8,700 bases of DNA, from positions 1-8,700 of the forward strand of contig PFTQ01000023.1 in assembly GCA_002789635.1 (NCBI GenBank). Direction: 5' to 3'. Positions 1 to 6,336 of the stretch are shown piece by piece. The translations under genes were made by a program, and so were the position numbers. This stretch comes from Candidatus Aenigmarchaeota archaeon CG_4_9_14_3_um_filter_37_18 (GTDB lineage Archaea; Aenigmatarchaeota; Aenigmatarchaeia; CG10238-14). Each line of letters starts with the position of its first letter. The first letter of the stretch is position 1. The notes below the pieces were generated by a model. The model did not search any database and was not told the origin of the DNA. It worked only from the letters and a program-made list of their open reading frames with translations.

Positions 1-191
1 AATATGTCTATGTCAGATTTCGGCTTGAACTCGTCCCTCACAACCGATCCCATAACAACAATGCACTTGATCTTGTTCTCGTATTTCTTCAGAACCTTGT
101 CTTTGAGCTTGTTGACCCTATCCATCCTTTCTTCTTTCGTCTTCAATTCCTCAAAATTATCCCTGTTTTGCTCTTCCTTTTTTCTTTCCAT
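1..191 (-). CDS. Nucleotidyltransferase-fold protein, partial (N-terminal 63 residues; runs off the left edge)
   Basis: The reading frame starts with ATG at 191, immediately after the stop of the upstream gene (TAA then ATG, no gap), so the two are probably translationally coupled. Only 63 codons are visible. Residues 1-40 are charged and helical, rich in Lys and Glu. They lead into a beta strand (CIVVM) and the signature GSVVRDEFKPKSDIDI at about residues 48-63. This is the GS-x10-D-x-D core of the minimal nucleotidyltransferase (pol beta) superfamily, which binds Mg-NTP and transfers a nucleotide. The GS pair and both aspartates of the SDID motif are present. It resembles the motif of its 300-aa neighbour (GSAARNDMKKTSDIDV), so the two look like tandem paralogs. 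The rest of the protein, including any third carboxylate, lies outside the window, so substrate and activity cannot be judged. The frame is too short to appear in a simple ORF list. Confidence 0.85.
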   Translation of the reverse strand, partial: MERKKEEQNRDNFEELKTKEERMDRVNKLKDKVLKKYENKIKCIVVMGSVVRDEFKPKSDIDI

Positions 192-1094
192 TTACATCAA
201 ACCTGGCATATCTATCTCCTGCAAATCCTTCGGCAGAAGCTTCCTCATCCTTTCTATTATGCCCCTGGCAAGCTTATCTGCTTTTGCCACATACTCTGGG
301 TTAGGAGTCTCAATGATTTTATGATCTAAATCCTTCCATAGCTTGTTTAAATCCTGGTATTTTTGAATATACTCCTTCTCTAGGCCTTTCTCCTTCACAA
401 GTTTCTCAAAAAATTCTGCCATTCTCTTATGGTCGGGCATCTCTTTGTAGAAGTGCATTATAACCGCTTGGCAAATGTCTGTGGCCGCATACCTTAAGTC
501 GAAGACATCTGCTTTCCATGAGGCTTCCACTCGCTTGACTAGGCCTTCGCAGGATTTTGTCTTCAGGCTGACAGTCTCATCGCTTGGCGGGAACAATCCC
601 ATCTTAAGCATTCTTTGTACGGGTTTAATGAACCCAGTGTCATAAATTACTAACCCATCCCTCAGGAAGTTGAATAGCTCGGGTGACCCTGTTTTCATCC
701 AGTTCCAAAACTCAGTGAGGCCGTTCATCTGAACATGGATGTCTTTCATCTCCTGGCCAGTCAATTGCAATTGAGTCCTTATCTTGAGCAAGTCTTCTGT
801 CCCTTTAGTAGCAGTATCATCAGCAACAACCCAGACATCTATATCAGAAGTTTTCTTCATATCATTTCTTGCTGCCGAGCCGAAGATTAAGACGGACTTG
901 ATTATGTCGCCGTGCATTTTCTTGATTGTTCTTGTGAATTGAATGACTTTTGAGTAGTTGCCTTCATCACTCATATCCAAGGCTTCATGTTTTTTTTGGT
1001 AGGCTTCTTTTTTTGTGTCTTTCTCTTTTTTAATATCATTCTCTAGGAAGAGCGGCTTCTCAAGCTCCTTTTCAAAATCGAACTGAAATGACAT
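192..1094 (-). CDS. Nucleotidyltransferase domain protein with helical C-terminal domain (300 aa)
   Basis: Residues 1-45 form a charged helical leader. The strand SVLIF (67-71) and GSAARNDMKKTSDIDV (72-87) give the pol beta/minimal nucleotidyltransferase signature with G72, S73, D84 and D86. The next conserved stretch reads KDIHVQMNGLTEFW (117-130), then RDG (145-147) and DTGF (152-155). From memory, this layout (HVQ, LTEFW, RDG, DTGF) recurs in a group of archaeal nucleotidyltransferases. The position where the third catalytic Asp is usually found seems to be His120 or Gln122, so catalysis is uncertain. The C-terminal half (about 175-285) is all-helical and could be a HEPN-like or substrate-binding helical domain, but I see no HEPN RNase Rx4-6H motif. 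Start: ATG at 1094 with AAAGGTGT five bases upstream; another ATG four bases upstream is out of frame. A 39-nt gap follows the 720-aa gene, and the stop abuts the start of the next nucleotidyltransferase. Confidence 0.85.
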   Translation of the reverse strand: MSFQFDFEKELEKPLFLENDIKKEKDTKKEAYQKKHEALDMSDEGNYSKVIQFTRTIKKMHGDIIKSVLIFGSAARNDMKKTSDIDVWVVADDTATKGTEDLLKIRTQLQLTGQEMKDIHVQMNGLTEFWNWMKTGSPELFNFLRDGLVIYDTGFIKPVQRMLKMGLFPPSDETVSLKTKSCEGLVKRVEASWKADVFDLRYAATDICQAVIMHFYKEMPDHKRMAEFFEKLVKEKGLEKEYIQKYQDLNKLWKDLDHKIIETPNPEYVAKADKLARGIIERMRKLLPKDLQEIDMPGLM

Positions 1095-1133
1095 GCATAC
1101 ACCTTTGTTTTTCCTAAATTAATAAGTTACCGA

Positions 1134-3296
1134 TTATCTTAATTCTTCTTTCTTCCATTCTTCAGGCCTTTTTCCAGCCTTTAAGGCAGATGCCCCTAAT
1201 AGGGTGTATTCTTCCTCTGGAAATTTCAGCATTCCTTTTATTGGGTCAAATGTATGCTCGAAGATTATTACTTTCTGCCTAGCTGCATCCTGCTCTTTTG
1301 GTATGACAAAGAAGCTTTCAGGCAACTTGTCTGGTGGAACATTTTCTCTCATCAACTCAGCCATAGCTTTCAAAGCCCTCACACTCCCTGCAAATGGATC
1401 TTTGAATCCCCCTCTTTCGAAGATTAAGTAGGTTAAATGATCCTTCCCCAGGCCTGCTTCTTTTAATAGCCACAATAAACGATAAATAATCTCCCTATCC
1501 TCTGGCCCTATAGGCTTGTGTGAATGGAGAGGCGTTGGCACTCCTGAATGCACAGTCTTGACATACCTCCCAAAGTCGCTTGTCAGAGGATTGTTTTTTA
1601 ACTCGGTCAATTCCTGAAGCGGATCAACGCCTTGAGTTGCCAGATGCTCAAAATCTATAAGCATGAATATTTTGTCCCAGTGCTTGTATTTTGGCTCTCC
1701 GTCCCCTTTAAGGTTGTTTCTAGTGTGCTTGATTGCCAGGTATATTTGTCTAGGCCTCCATAACAAAAATCTTCCGCCCTGGCTGGGGTCTCGGGCATCT
1801 GGATTTTCTATTGCTATGCAGAGTCCATCTAATGCTTTCAACAATTTTTCCTGCTGTTCTTTTATCCTGCCCTTGTCTGGCTCTGTGATTTCAACTTCTT
1901 TTTTTATCACATCTTTTAATTCTCTTTCCATCCAATCTACTAGTTTTTCTAAGTGGCCCTGAAGGAATTTAGCCGCAACCACCCCATAATAGAATTCTTT
2001 GAATGTTTTTATCAATTCCTTGTCTGGGTTTCTTTCAATGTCCCTAAGTGTTCTTTCCAGCCAGTTCAACCTTCTTTCTTCTCTGGCAGCTTCATCTATG
2101 CTCTCATCCCACCCGTCATCAATTCTATCCTTTGTCTCATCATAGGGCTGATAGCCTAGCTTTTCCAAATCATCCAAATACAGCTCTACCATATCCTTCC
2201 ATATTTTGTCATCATTATGAATGTAAAGCTGGTGGGCAATAATATAATACGCCATTTCTAATGTGGCTCCTGTCCTTTCTTTTTCATACCAGTCTCCCTT
2301 CTGGGTAAGCTTATCAAATACAGCCGTCTTTATTGTCCTTTCCCGCTTTTTCTCTATCCTTCTTCTGATAATTTCATCTGTCCTTTCTCCAAGTATCCTG
2401 AGCCTGTTCAATAGGTTTATTTTAGAATGGTATGGGTCTCTTTTCAAATCATTTATAAAGCTCTGGAAATAGTCTGAGTAAGCTTTGGTGGCTTTAACCT
2501 CTTCAGGGGTCAGTCTAAGTACTTCCTCTATCGGCTTATTCAATTCCCGGGAAATATCTGCGGCTATTACACGGATTACTTCATTAAAGCTTCTCTCTAC
2601 TAAAGCATCTTTTATTTTGCCAAAATTGTCGTCTATTATCCTGTCCATCTCCTGATCCATTGCTGTCTCCAGTTTCAGGTTAAGCTCCTGCCCGACTATA
2701 ACCCCGCCAAAGGCGCTCCAAAACCTGTACCTGCTTTCGTTGACAAACCAATTAGCGAGCTTTTCATTGTTCCTGAACACTTCCCCAATAAAATTCCCTT
2801 CATGATCAGACATTATTATATGCAGCCTAGAACCGGCATACGTAAATAATTCCAGCCACTCCCTTAAGCAGGAATGAAAGTCAATATATTTAGCGCCGGC
2901 ATGGACCGCGGATTTGATGGATTTTTGCAAATGCTCTTGGGCAGTGCTCCACTCTATTATCTCAGGAATGGCCATCTGTACTGTGAGGCTGCCGTGAAAA
3001 GTGATGTCGACGCCCTGCCTCTCAGCTATATACCTGATTTCCTTCCCCTGTGTGTAATTGACTTCATGGGGAACATCTGATGCAAGCTCAAGAACCGCAG
3101 CGCCCCTTGTCAGAGTGTAAGAGACTTTGCTGATGATGTCTGCTAATTCTTCGCCTCTAGCCACTCCATACAAGCCGCTAGTAGTCCCAACCCTGAATTT
3201 TAATCCTTGTTCTTCTGTTTTCATTTGCTCTGGAGCTATTGAAGTCTGTATCTTTTTCAGGGAAAATTTTTCTTTTAGGTTTTGCAATATTCCCAT
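1134..3296 (-). CDS. Endonuclease IV / xylose isomerase-like TIM-barrel protein split by a large helical insertion (720 aa)
   Basis: Residues 35-145 and 485-630 look like the two halves of an AP endonuclease family 2 (endonuclease IV-like) TIM barrel. Endonuclease IV holds three metal ions with nine ligands. Reading in order, matching residues are FH101 (H69 in E. coli), DFH141 (H109), IEN E497 (E145), D548 and H551 in LIDFEHLATQG (D179, H182), H583 in KTVHSG (H216), H591-S-H593 (D229-x-H231, with Asp changed to His), and FE627RGG (E261). Between the halves, about 150-480 is a mostly helical charged insertion. A tail of about 90 residues follows the barrel. The family normally has about 280 residues, so this is more than double. 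It could act on AP sites or nicked nucleic acid, or on a small sugar-like substrate. The alignment was made by eye. Start ATG at 3296 has GGTG seven bases upstream and lies 2 nt after the stop of the 636-aa gene. Confidence 0.75.
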   Translation of the reverse strand: MGILQNLKEKFSLKKIQTSIAPEQMKTEEQGLKFRVGTTSGLYGVARGEELADIISKVSYTLTRGAAVLELASDVPHEVNYTQGKEIRYIAERQGVDITFHGSLTVQMAIPEIIEWSTAQEHLQKSIKSAVHAGAKYIDFHSCLREWLELFTYAGSRLHIIMSDHEGNFIGEVFRNNEKLANWFVNESRYRFWSAFGGVIVGQELNLKLETAMDQEMDRIIDDNFGKIKDALVERSFNEVIRVIAADISRELNKPIEEVLRLTPEEVKATKAYSDYFQSFINDLKRDPYHSKINLLNRLRILGERTDEIIRRRIEKKRERTIKTAVFDKLTQKGDWYEKERTGATLEMAYYIIAHQLYIHNDDKIWKDMVELYLDDLEKLGYQPYDETKDRIDDGWDESIDEAAREERRLNWLERTLRDIERNPDKELIKTFKEFYYGVVAAKFLQGHLEKLVDWMERELKDVIKKEVEITEPDKGRIKEQQEKLLKALDGLCIAIENPDARDPSQGGRFLLWRPRQIYLAIKHTRNNLKGDGEPKYKHWDKIFMLIDFEHLATQGVDPLQELTELKNNPLTSDFGRYVKTVHSGVPTPLHSHKPIGPEDREIIYRLLWLLKEAGLGKDHLTYLIFERGGFKDPFAGSVRALKAMAELMRENVPPDKLPESFFVIPKEQDAARQKVIIFEHTFDPIKGMLKFPEEEYTLLGASALKAGKRPEEWKKEELR

Positions 3297-3298
3297 TC

Positions 3299-5209
3299 TT
3301 ATACACCAGGAACTCCTGCTTTCTGCTTAAGCCATGCATCAAATTCCAAGAAAGCGATGCCAGGTCCCCTCTGCATCATTTTTGACATCCTCTCGTACAT
3401 CATCTTTTCGTAAGGGGTTTTATAAGCAAACATCAGTTCATTCAGGCCTAGTTTCGCAAGCACGCCTTTTGTCTTGACATTAAATTTTTCCAGCCTTTCC
3501 CTGAATTTATCAAAGTCTTCTTTTATTTTGTTGGATTTTTCTTTTTTCTTCTTTTCATCTTTCTCTTTCAGCCATTCATCGCTTATTTTGCCTTGATCAA
3601 AATTGAATTCAGGGTATTCTTTTTTGAGTATTTTGTCCAGCTCGCTTATCCCGCCTTTTGAATCCAGCTCCTCGTAGCCAAGCAATAATGTGATCTCCCT
3701 TCTTTCCTTTTCCCTTATAGCCTGCAATTCCAGCATATGGCCAATTATTATATTTTGAGTCGCATTAAAAGCCTGCATTCCTGTCCACATCATATCCTCC
3801 ATCATTCCCCCATTCGGAAGTTTTAGAACGTATCTCAATATAGGTATTTGCATGAAAATATATTGGGGGCTGAATTCCCATCTTGGGCCAGCTTGTATCG
3901 CTTCTTTCTGACCTGTTTGAGCATTACTATCATAAAGTTCTGGGTTTGAGAATTTTCTGTGAAGCTCTTGAATCTTTTTGGCGACATCAACTGCAGTCAA
4001 TCTGACGCCATGCTCAGCGTATATCAATTTGAGTATGTTCCTCAAATGCCTGTCCATCATTGGAACTGCAGGAAGAGTTGGGAGGCTTGATATACCCTTA
4101 TCCTTAAGAAGTTTTTCTTCTTCTTTATTAAAACCTGCTTCCTTTAGCGTGACATCCTCTGCTATTCTTGGATTAGGATAAGGCTCTTGCTTCACAACAA
4201 AGGGCTTCCATACCCATACTTTCCATTCGTCTAACGCAATAGCCTGGGCGTCTAACCTATTCCAGTCATATGTCTGTTCTGCAGCATCTTTTGGGTCACT
4301 TCTCATTTCTTTAATGGATTTAAACTTAGAAATCAATGGGATAAGATCTTTTCTTGTATCTTCTATTGAGAATTTCCTTCCCATAGCCAGCTGCTTAAGC
4401 CTTTTGTATCTGCTGATGATGTTGGTTAAAAATCTTTCTTTCCAATCCAAATAAAGCTCATGTTTTGTTTTCAGAATTATAGCTTCTGCTCTTGGTATGT
4501 CTAATCTTTTTTGAATGTCATCTACGCTAAGTTTTTCATCGTACAAATCCATGAAATCTGCTATTATTGTCGGCCATCTTGGGGCTATTCCCCTTAGGCT
4601 TACACCCTCGCCTGTATGCGCATCCACCTGATCGATAAACATAGCCTTAATAACATGCTGGGTTTCCTTGCATTTTTTTTCAGCTTCTTTGATTCTTTGC
4701 TCATCTTTCCCTTCCTTCGCCATATCAAGCTGTTTTTTAGCGCGTGTAAGCTCTTGAAACCATTTGAGGTATTCAGCGTACTTCCTGAGATCGTGGTCGA
4801 TCAGTTCAAAATCTTGGACTGCCTGAACTAGGCCAGCGAACCCGCTGCTTATCTGGCTGTTTAGCCGCTCTTTCTGCTCCATCACAAGTGAATAATACTC
4901 TTTGTAGACAGGGCTTACTTCTATTTCATGTGTGACTTCATGCCTTTCATACCCCCATTTTCCCAACTGGAACATCATAGCTATATAGACCCCGCTTCCA
5001 GTCCCCATTGGAAATTCTAAATCAAGGTTCTTGACACTTTCAAAAGGCTGGGCAAATATCCCCTCCCCAGGAAACATTCTAAGGTCTATTGGCTCTGTAT
5101 CTTGTTCTCCTTTTTTGTTGTAAATGGGGGTTCCTGTAGATGGATCAAATTTTTTGATTTTTATTTTTTCTTGGCATTCAGGCGGGCATGGACCAGATGG
5201 ATATCTCAT
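3299..5209 (-). CDS. Large helical protein of unknown family (636 aa)
   Basis: I do not recognise this family. There is no signal peptide and no convincing membrane helix, so it is probably cytosolic. The N-terminus has a PCPPEC pair (C8, C12) and Gly/Pro-rich segments to about residue 75. Then come long amphipathic helices, including a Lys/Glu coiled-coil-like stretch at about 140-190. Residues 227-249 (LSVDDIQKRLDIPRAEAIIL and following) resemble a helix-turn-helix. Residues 355-378 (EAGFNKEEEKLLKDKGISSL) vaguely resemble a helix-hairpin-helix. A second strongly charged helical stretch lies at about 540-575, and the C-terminus is RGPGIAFLEFDAWLKQ then KAGVPGV. Start: ATG at 5209. An in-frame TAA lies about 36 nt upstream, and no Shine-Dalgarno is visible. 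A T-rich TTTTTATT about 24-31 nt upstream would fit a leaderless internal promoter, but weakly. It ends 2 nt before the TIM-barrel gene, so a shared role is likely. Nucleic acid binding is an inference from the HTH-like segment only. Confidence 0.8.
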   Translation of the reverse strand: MRYPSGPCPPECQEKIKIKKFDPSTGTPIYNKKGEQDTEPIDLRMFPGEGIFAQPFESVKNLDLEFPMGTGSGVYIAMMFQLGKWGYERHEVTHEIEVSPVYKEYYSLVMEQKERLNSQISSGFAGLVQAVQDFELIDHDLRKYAEYLKWFQELTRAKKQLDMAKEGKDEQRIKEAEKKCKETQHVIKAMFIDQVDAHTGEGVSLRGIAPRWPTIIADFMDLYDEKLSVDDIQKRLDIPRAEAIILKTKHELYLDWKERFLTNIISRYKRLKQLAMGRKFSIEDTRKDLIPLISKFKSIKEMRSDPKDAAEQTYDWNRLDAQAIALDEWKVWVWKPFVVKQEPYPNPRIAEDVTLKEAGFNKEEEKLLKDKGISSLPTLPAVPMMDRHLRNILKLIYAEHGVRLTAVDVAKKIQELHRKFSNPELYDSNAQTGQKEAIQAGPRWEFSPQYIFMQIPILRYVLKLPNGGMMEDMMWTGMQAFNATQNIIIGHMLELQAIREKERREITLLLGYEELDSKGGISELDKILKKEYPEFNFDQGKISDEWLKEKDEKKKKEKSNKIKEDFDKFRERLEKFNVKTKGVLAKLGLNELMFAYKTPYEKMMYERMSKMMQRGPGIAFLEFDAWLKQKAGVPGV

Positions 5210-5239
5210 AAATATAATTGGTTTTATTCTAATAAAAAC

Positions 5240-5404
5240 TTACAGCTTAATCAGCAAGAACCCAACACCAACCATTATTATCCCAAGAACTACCCCAGCT
5301 TTTGCCATTTCATCTGGCTGGTTTTTTGAATTAAAAGGAAAGGCCACAATCATCATTGCCCCGAAAGCTAAAAGACCCCATCCTATCAGTTTTAAAAGCC
5401 ACAT
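5240..5404 (-). CDS. Small two-helix membrane protein (54 aa)
   Basis: A short frame begins MWLLKLIGWGLLAFGAMMIV and ends GVGFLLIKL. Two hydrophobic segments (about 3-22 and 36-52) are joined by a polar loop (NSKNQPDEMAKA), giving a transmembrane hairpin. The ATG at 5404 lies 4 nt after the stop of the upstream 55-aa gene (TGA, GAGA, ATG), so the pair is almost certainly co-transcribed and coupled. The stop at 5240 is 30 nt before the start of the 636-aa gene. Small GW-LL-hairpin proteins of this kind are common in DPANN genomes as uncharacterised membrane proteins. No enzymatic motif is visible. Its position at the head of the operon could mean it helps place the downstream cytosolic proteins at the membrane, but that is inference. 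Confidence 0.65.
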   Translation of the reverse strand: MWLLKLIGWGLLAFGAMMIVAFPFNSKNQPDEMAKAGVVLGIIMVGVGFLLIKL

Positions 5405-5408
5405 TCTC

Positions 5409-5576
5409 TCAGATATAATTTAGCAGTTTTAATCCTAAATAGATTAGCACAGGTCCGCCTAACAAAGTGACTAAAAATACATTTTTATCCCTGTCTTTTA
5501 CAAGAAAAACCCCGCTAAAAATAAGTATGCCTCCTATTGTTAAGCATATGCTCCCGACAATTTTATTTATTAGCAT
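5409..5576 (-). CDS. Small two-helix membrane protein, first gene of the left operon (55 aa)
   Basis: The frame begins MLINKIVGSICLTIGGILIF and ends VLIYLGLKLLNYI. Hydrophobic segments at about 5-26 and 33-52 flank a charged loop (VKDRDKNV), so it should be a transmembrane hairpin with the loop on one side. A strong Shine-Dalgarno AGGAAAGGG lies about five bases before the ATG at 5576, which fixes the start. The stop TGA overlaps the ribosome binding region of the following 54-aa gene. The two proteins share length, topology and glycine placement (IG...L..G in helix 1, G....G..LL in helix 2) and may be an ancient duplication, though small hydrophobic proteins converge easily. Function is unknown. 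Confidence 0.65.
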   Translation of the reverse strand: MLINKIVGSICLTIGGILIFSGVFLVKDRDKNVFLVTLLGGPVLIYLGLKLLNYI

Positions 5577-5646
5577 ATTTTCCCTTTCCTGTTAAGACTC
5601 TTCTAGTTCACTAAATTTATGAAAAATTATTCTTAGCTCGAGCTTC

Positions 5647-5686
5647 ATATTATCACTTTTTATTATAATATTATCACTATTAGTGA
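5647..5686. promoter_or_regulatory. Candidate operator: 11-bp direct repeats 21 bp apart plus a 13-bp palindrome
   Basis: ATATTATCACT occurs at 5647-5657 and again, identically, at 5668-5678. The start-to-start distance of 21 bp is two helical turns, so both sites face the same side of the DNA. The second copy runs into TCACTATTAGTGA (5674-5686), a perfect 6-1-6 inverted repeat that supplies a third half-site in opposite orientation. The repeats flank the AT-rich box-A candidate of the left operon, so a bound regulator could block TBP/TFB access. The regulator is not identified. Chance repeats are more likely in AT-rich DNA, but the TCACT/AGTGA core is not pure AT. Confidence 0.5.
5661..5670 (-). 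promoter_or_regulatory. Possible box A (TATA) for the left operon
   Basis: On the minus strand this reads TATTATAATA, the most TATA-like element upstream of the 55-aa gene. With usual archaeal spacing, transcription would begin near 5640, giving an untranslated leader of about 60 nt before the ATG at 5576. A weaker alternative is TTTATT preceded by GAAAGG near 5689-5700. No transcript data are available. Confidence 0.35.
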
Positions 5687-5734
5687 CAAATAAACCTTTC
5701 TTTTCAAATGTAAAACCCTTCGTATTACTAAATC

Positions 5735-5750
5735 AGGAAATTTATATTAA
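5735..5750 (+). promoter_or_regulatory. BRE/TATA promoter element for the 5789-7151 operon
   Basis: AGGAAA (5735-5740, BRE-like purines) is followed directly by TTTATATTAA (5741-5750), a close match to the archaeal TFB/TBP site. Standard spacing puts the transcript start around 5768-5774, so the leader before the ATG at 5789 is only about 15-20 nt. An AAGGAT at 5769-5774 is a possible but distant Shine-Dalgarno. Confidence 0.6.
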
Positions 5751-5788
5751 CATGATTCTAAATAATATAAGGATATTCCAGTGATGCT

Positions 5789-6331
5789 ATGCCTATATTT
5801 GCAAGAACCAAGCTTATAATTCATGACGACTGCTTTGAGCCTTCAGCCTTTTCAGGCCCTGACATGTCCTTTAAATACAAGGGAAAAGACCCGCATCTTG
5901 CTTACAATAAAATAAGGGAGATGTTCTGGACTGTTTTTGGAGTAAGGGAGACTGAGCGCGTCCAAGAGAAGAATTATACATGGGATAAAAAAGGCAACAG
6001 GGAGACTTTTTCAGTTGCATGGTATATAAACAAGGACATGGACAGGTTATCATACCTCCTCTTCAACGTCAAGATGAAAGGCTTTATAGAAACTACAGAA
6101 AACGGAAAAGAAGGGGAGCTGAATGTTGAAATAGCTGGTGTCATGAGAACAGAATACCCCCAGGATAACATGTGGGAAAGAACAATATTCTATGAGATGG
6201 CAAGGGTTTTTTGGCATAAGGTTTTCTACAATGATAAAAGGGAAAAATACATGGAGATATGTAGGGAAATATCAACCAATTTCACAAAAGAGCTTAAATC
6301 TTTCTTCAACCTATTGCCGAAGAGCGGGTGA
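5789..6331 (+). CDS. Uncharacterised protein, paralog of the next gene (180 aa)
   Basis: I do not recognise the family by name. It is soluble, mixed alpha/beta, with no signal peptide or membrane helix, and unusually rich in aromatic residues. It aligns by eye over its whole length with the 176-aa protein encoded next. Shared features are HDDC..P / EDDC..P near the N-terminus (about 12-18), G..P..A before a helix ending WTVFGV / RKVWEV, F...YI.K..D (about 74-85), GELNVEIAGVMRT / GWCEIKISGVLKT (about 109-121), and a C-terminal helix with F...K.F, R.KY and C (about 138-158). A small ligand-binding or START-like fold is possible but speculative. The start is the only ATG in frame near the promoter, and codons upstream stay open without another start. 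First gene of the right-going operon; its stop is 5 nt before the next start. Confidence 0.8.
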   Translation: MPIFARTKLIIHDDCFEPSAFSGPDMSFKYKGKDPHLAYNKIREMFWTVFGVRETERVQEKNYTWDKKGNRETFSVAWYINKDMDRLSYLLFNVKMKGFIETTENGKEGELNVEIAGVMRTEYPQDNMWERTIFYEMARVFWHKVFYNDKREKYMEICREISTNFTKELKSFFNLLPKSG

Positions 6332-6336
6332 AATGA

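Noticed and set aside
4..324. Plus-strand 106-codon frame rich in Ser, Leu and Phe
   Set aside because: It is the mirror of Lys/Glu-rich coding on the minus strand across the nucleotidyltransferase junction, where both minus-strand proteins have clear motifs.
192..1094. MNT-HEPN toxin-antitoxin module
   Set aside because: The nucleotidyltransferase motif is present, but the helical C-terminal part lacks a recognisable HEPN RNase motif. The protein is far longer than MNT antitoxins, and the neighbour is another nucleotidyltransferase rather than a HEPN toxin.
4928..4942. HEVTH in the 636-aa protein (residues 90-94), a literal HEXXH zinc-protease motif
   Set aside because: The flanks are charged (ER before, E after), contrary to the usual uncharged/hydrophobic surroundings of zincin helices, and no third ligand motif is evident. 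Probably coincidence.
5102..5423. Plus-strand open frames of 75 and 99 codons (5102-5329 and 5124-5423)
   Set aside because: They are antisense to the 636-aa start and the 54-aa membrane gene. They lack ribosome binding sites and have low-complexity, unprotein-like composition. The minus-strand genes explain the region.
5592..5648. 18-codon minus-strand frame starting MKLELRIIF, ending just before the Shine-Dalgarno of the 55-aa gene; possible leader peptide
   Set aside because: It has no Shine-Dalgarno, and the best box-A position would start transcription at or downstream of its ATG. Nothing shows it is translated.
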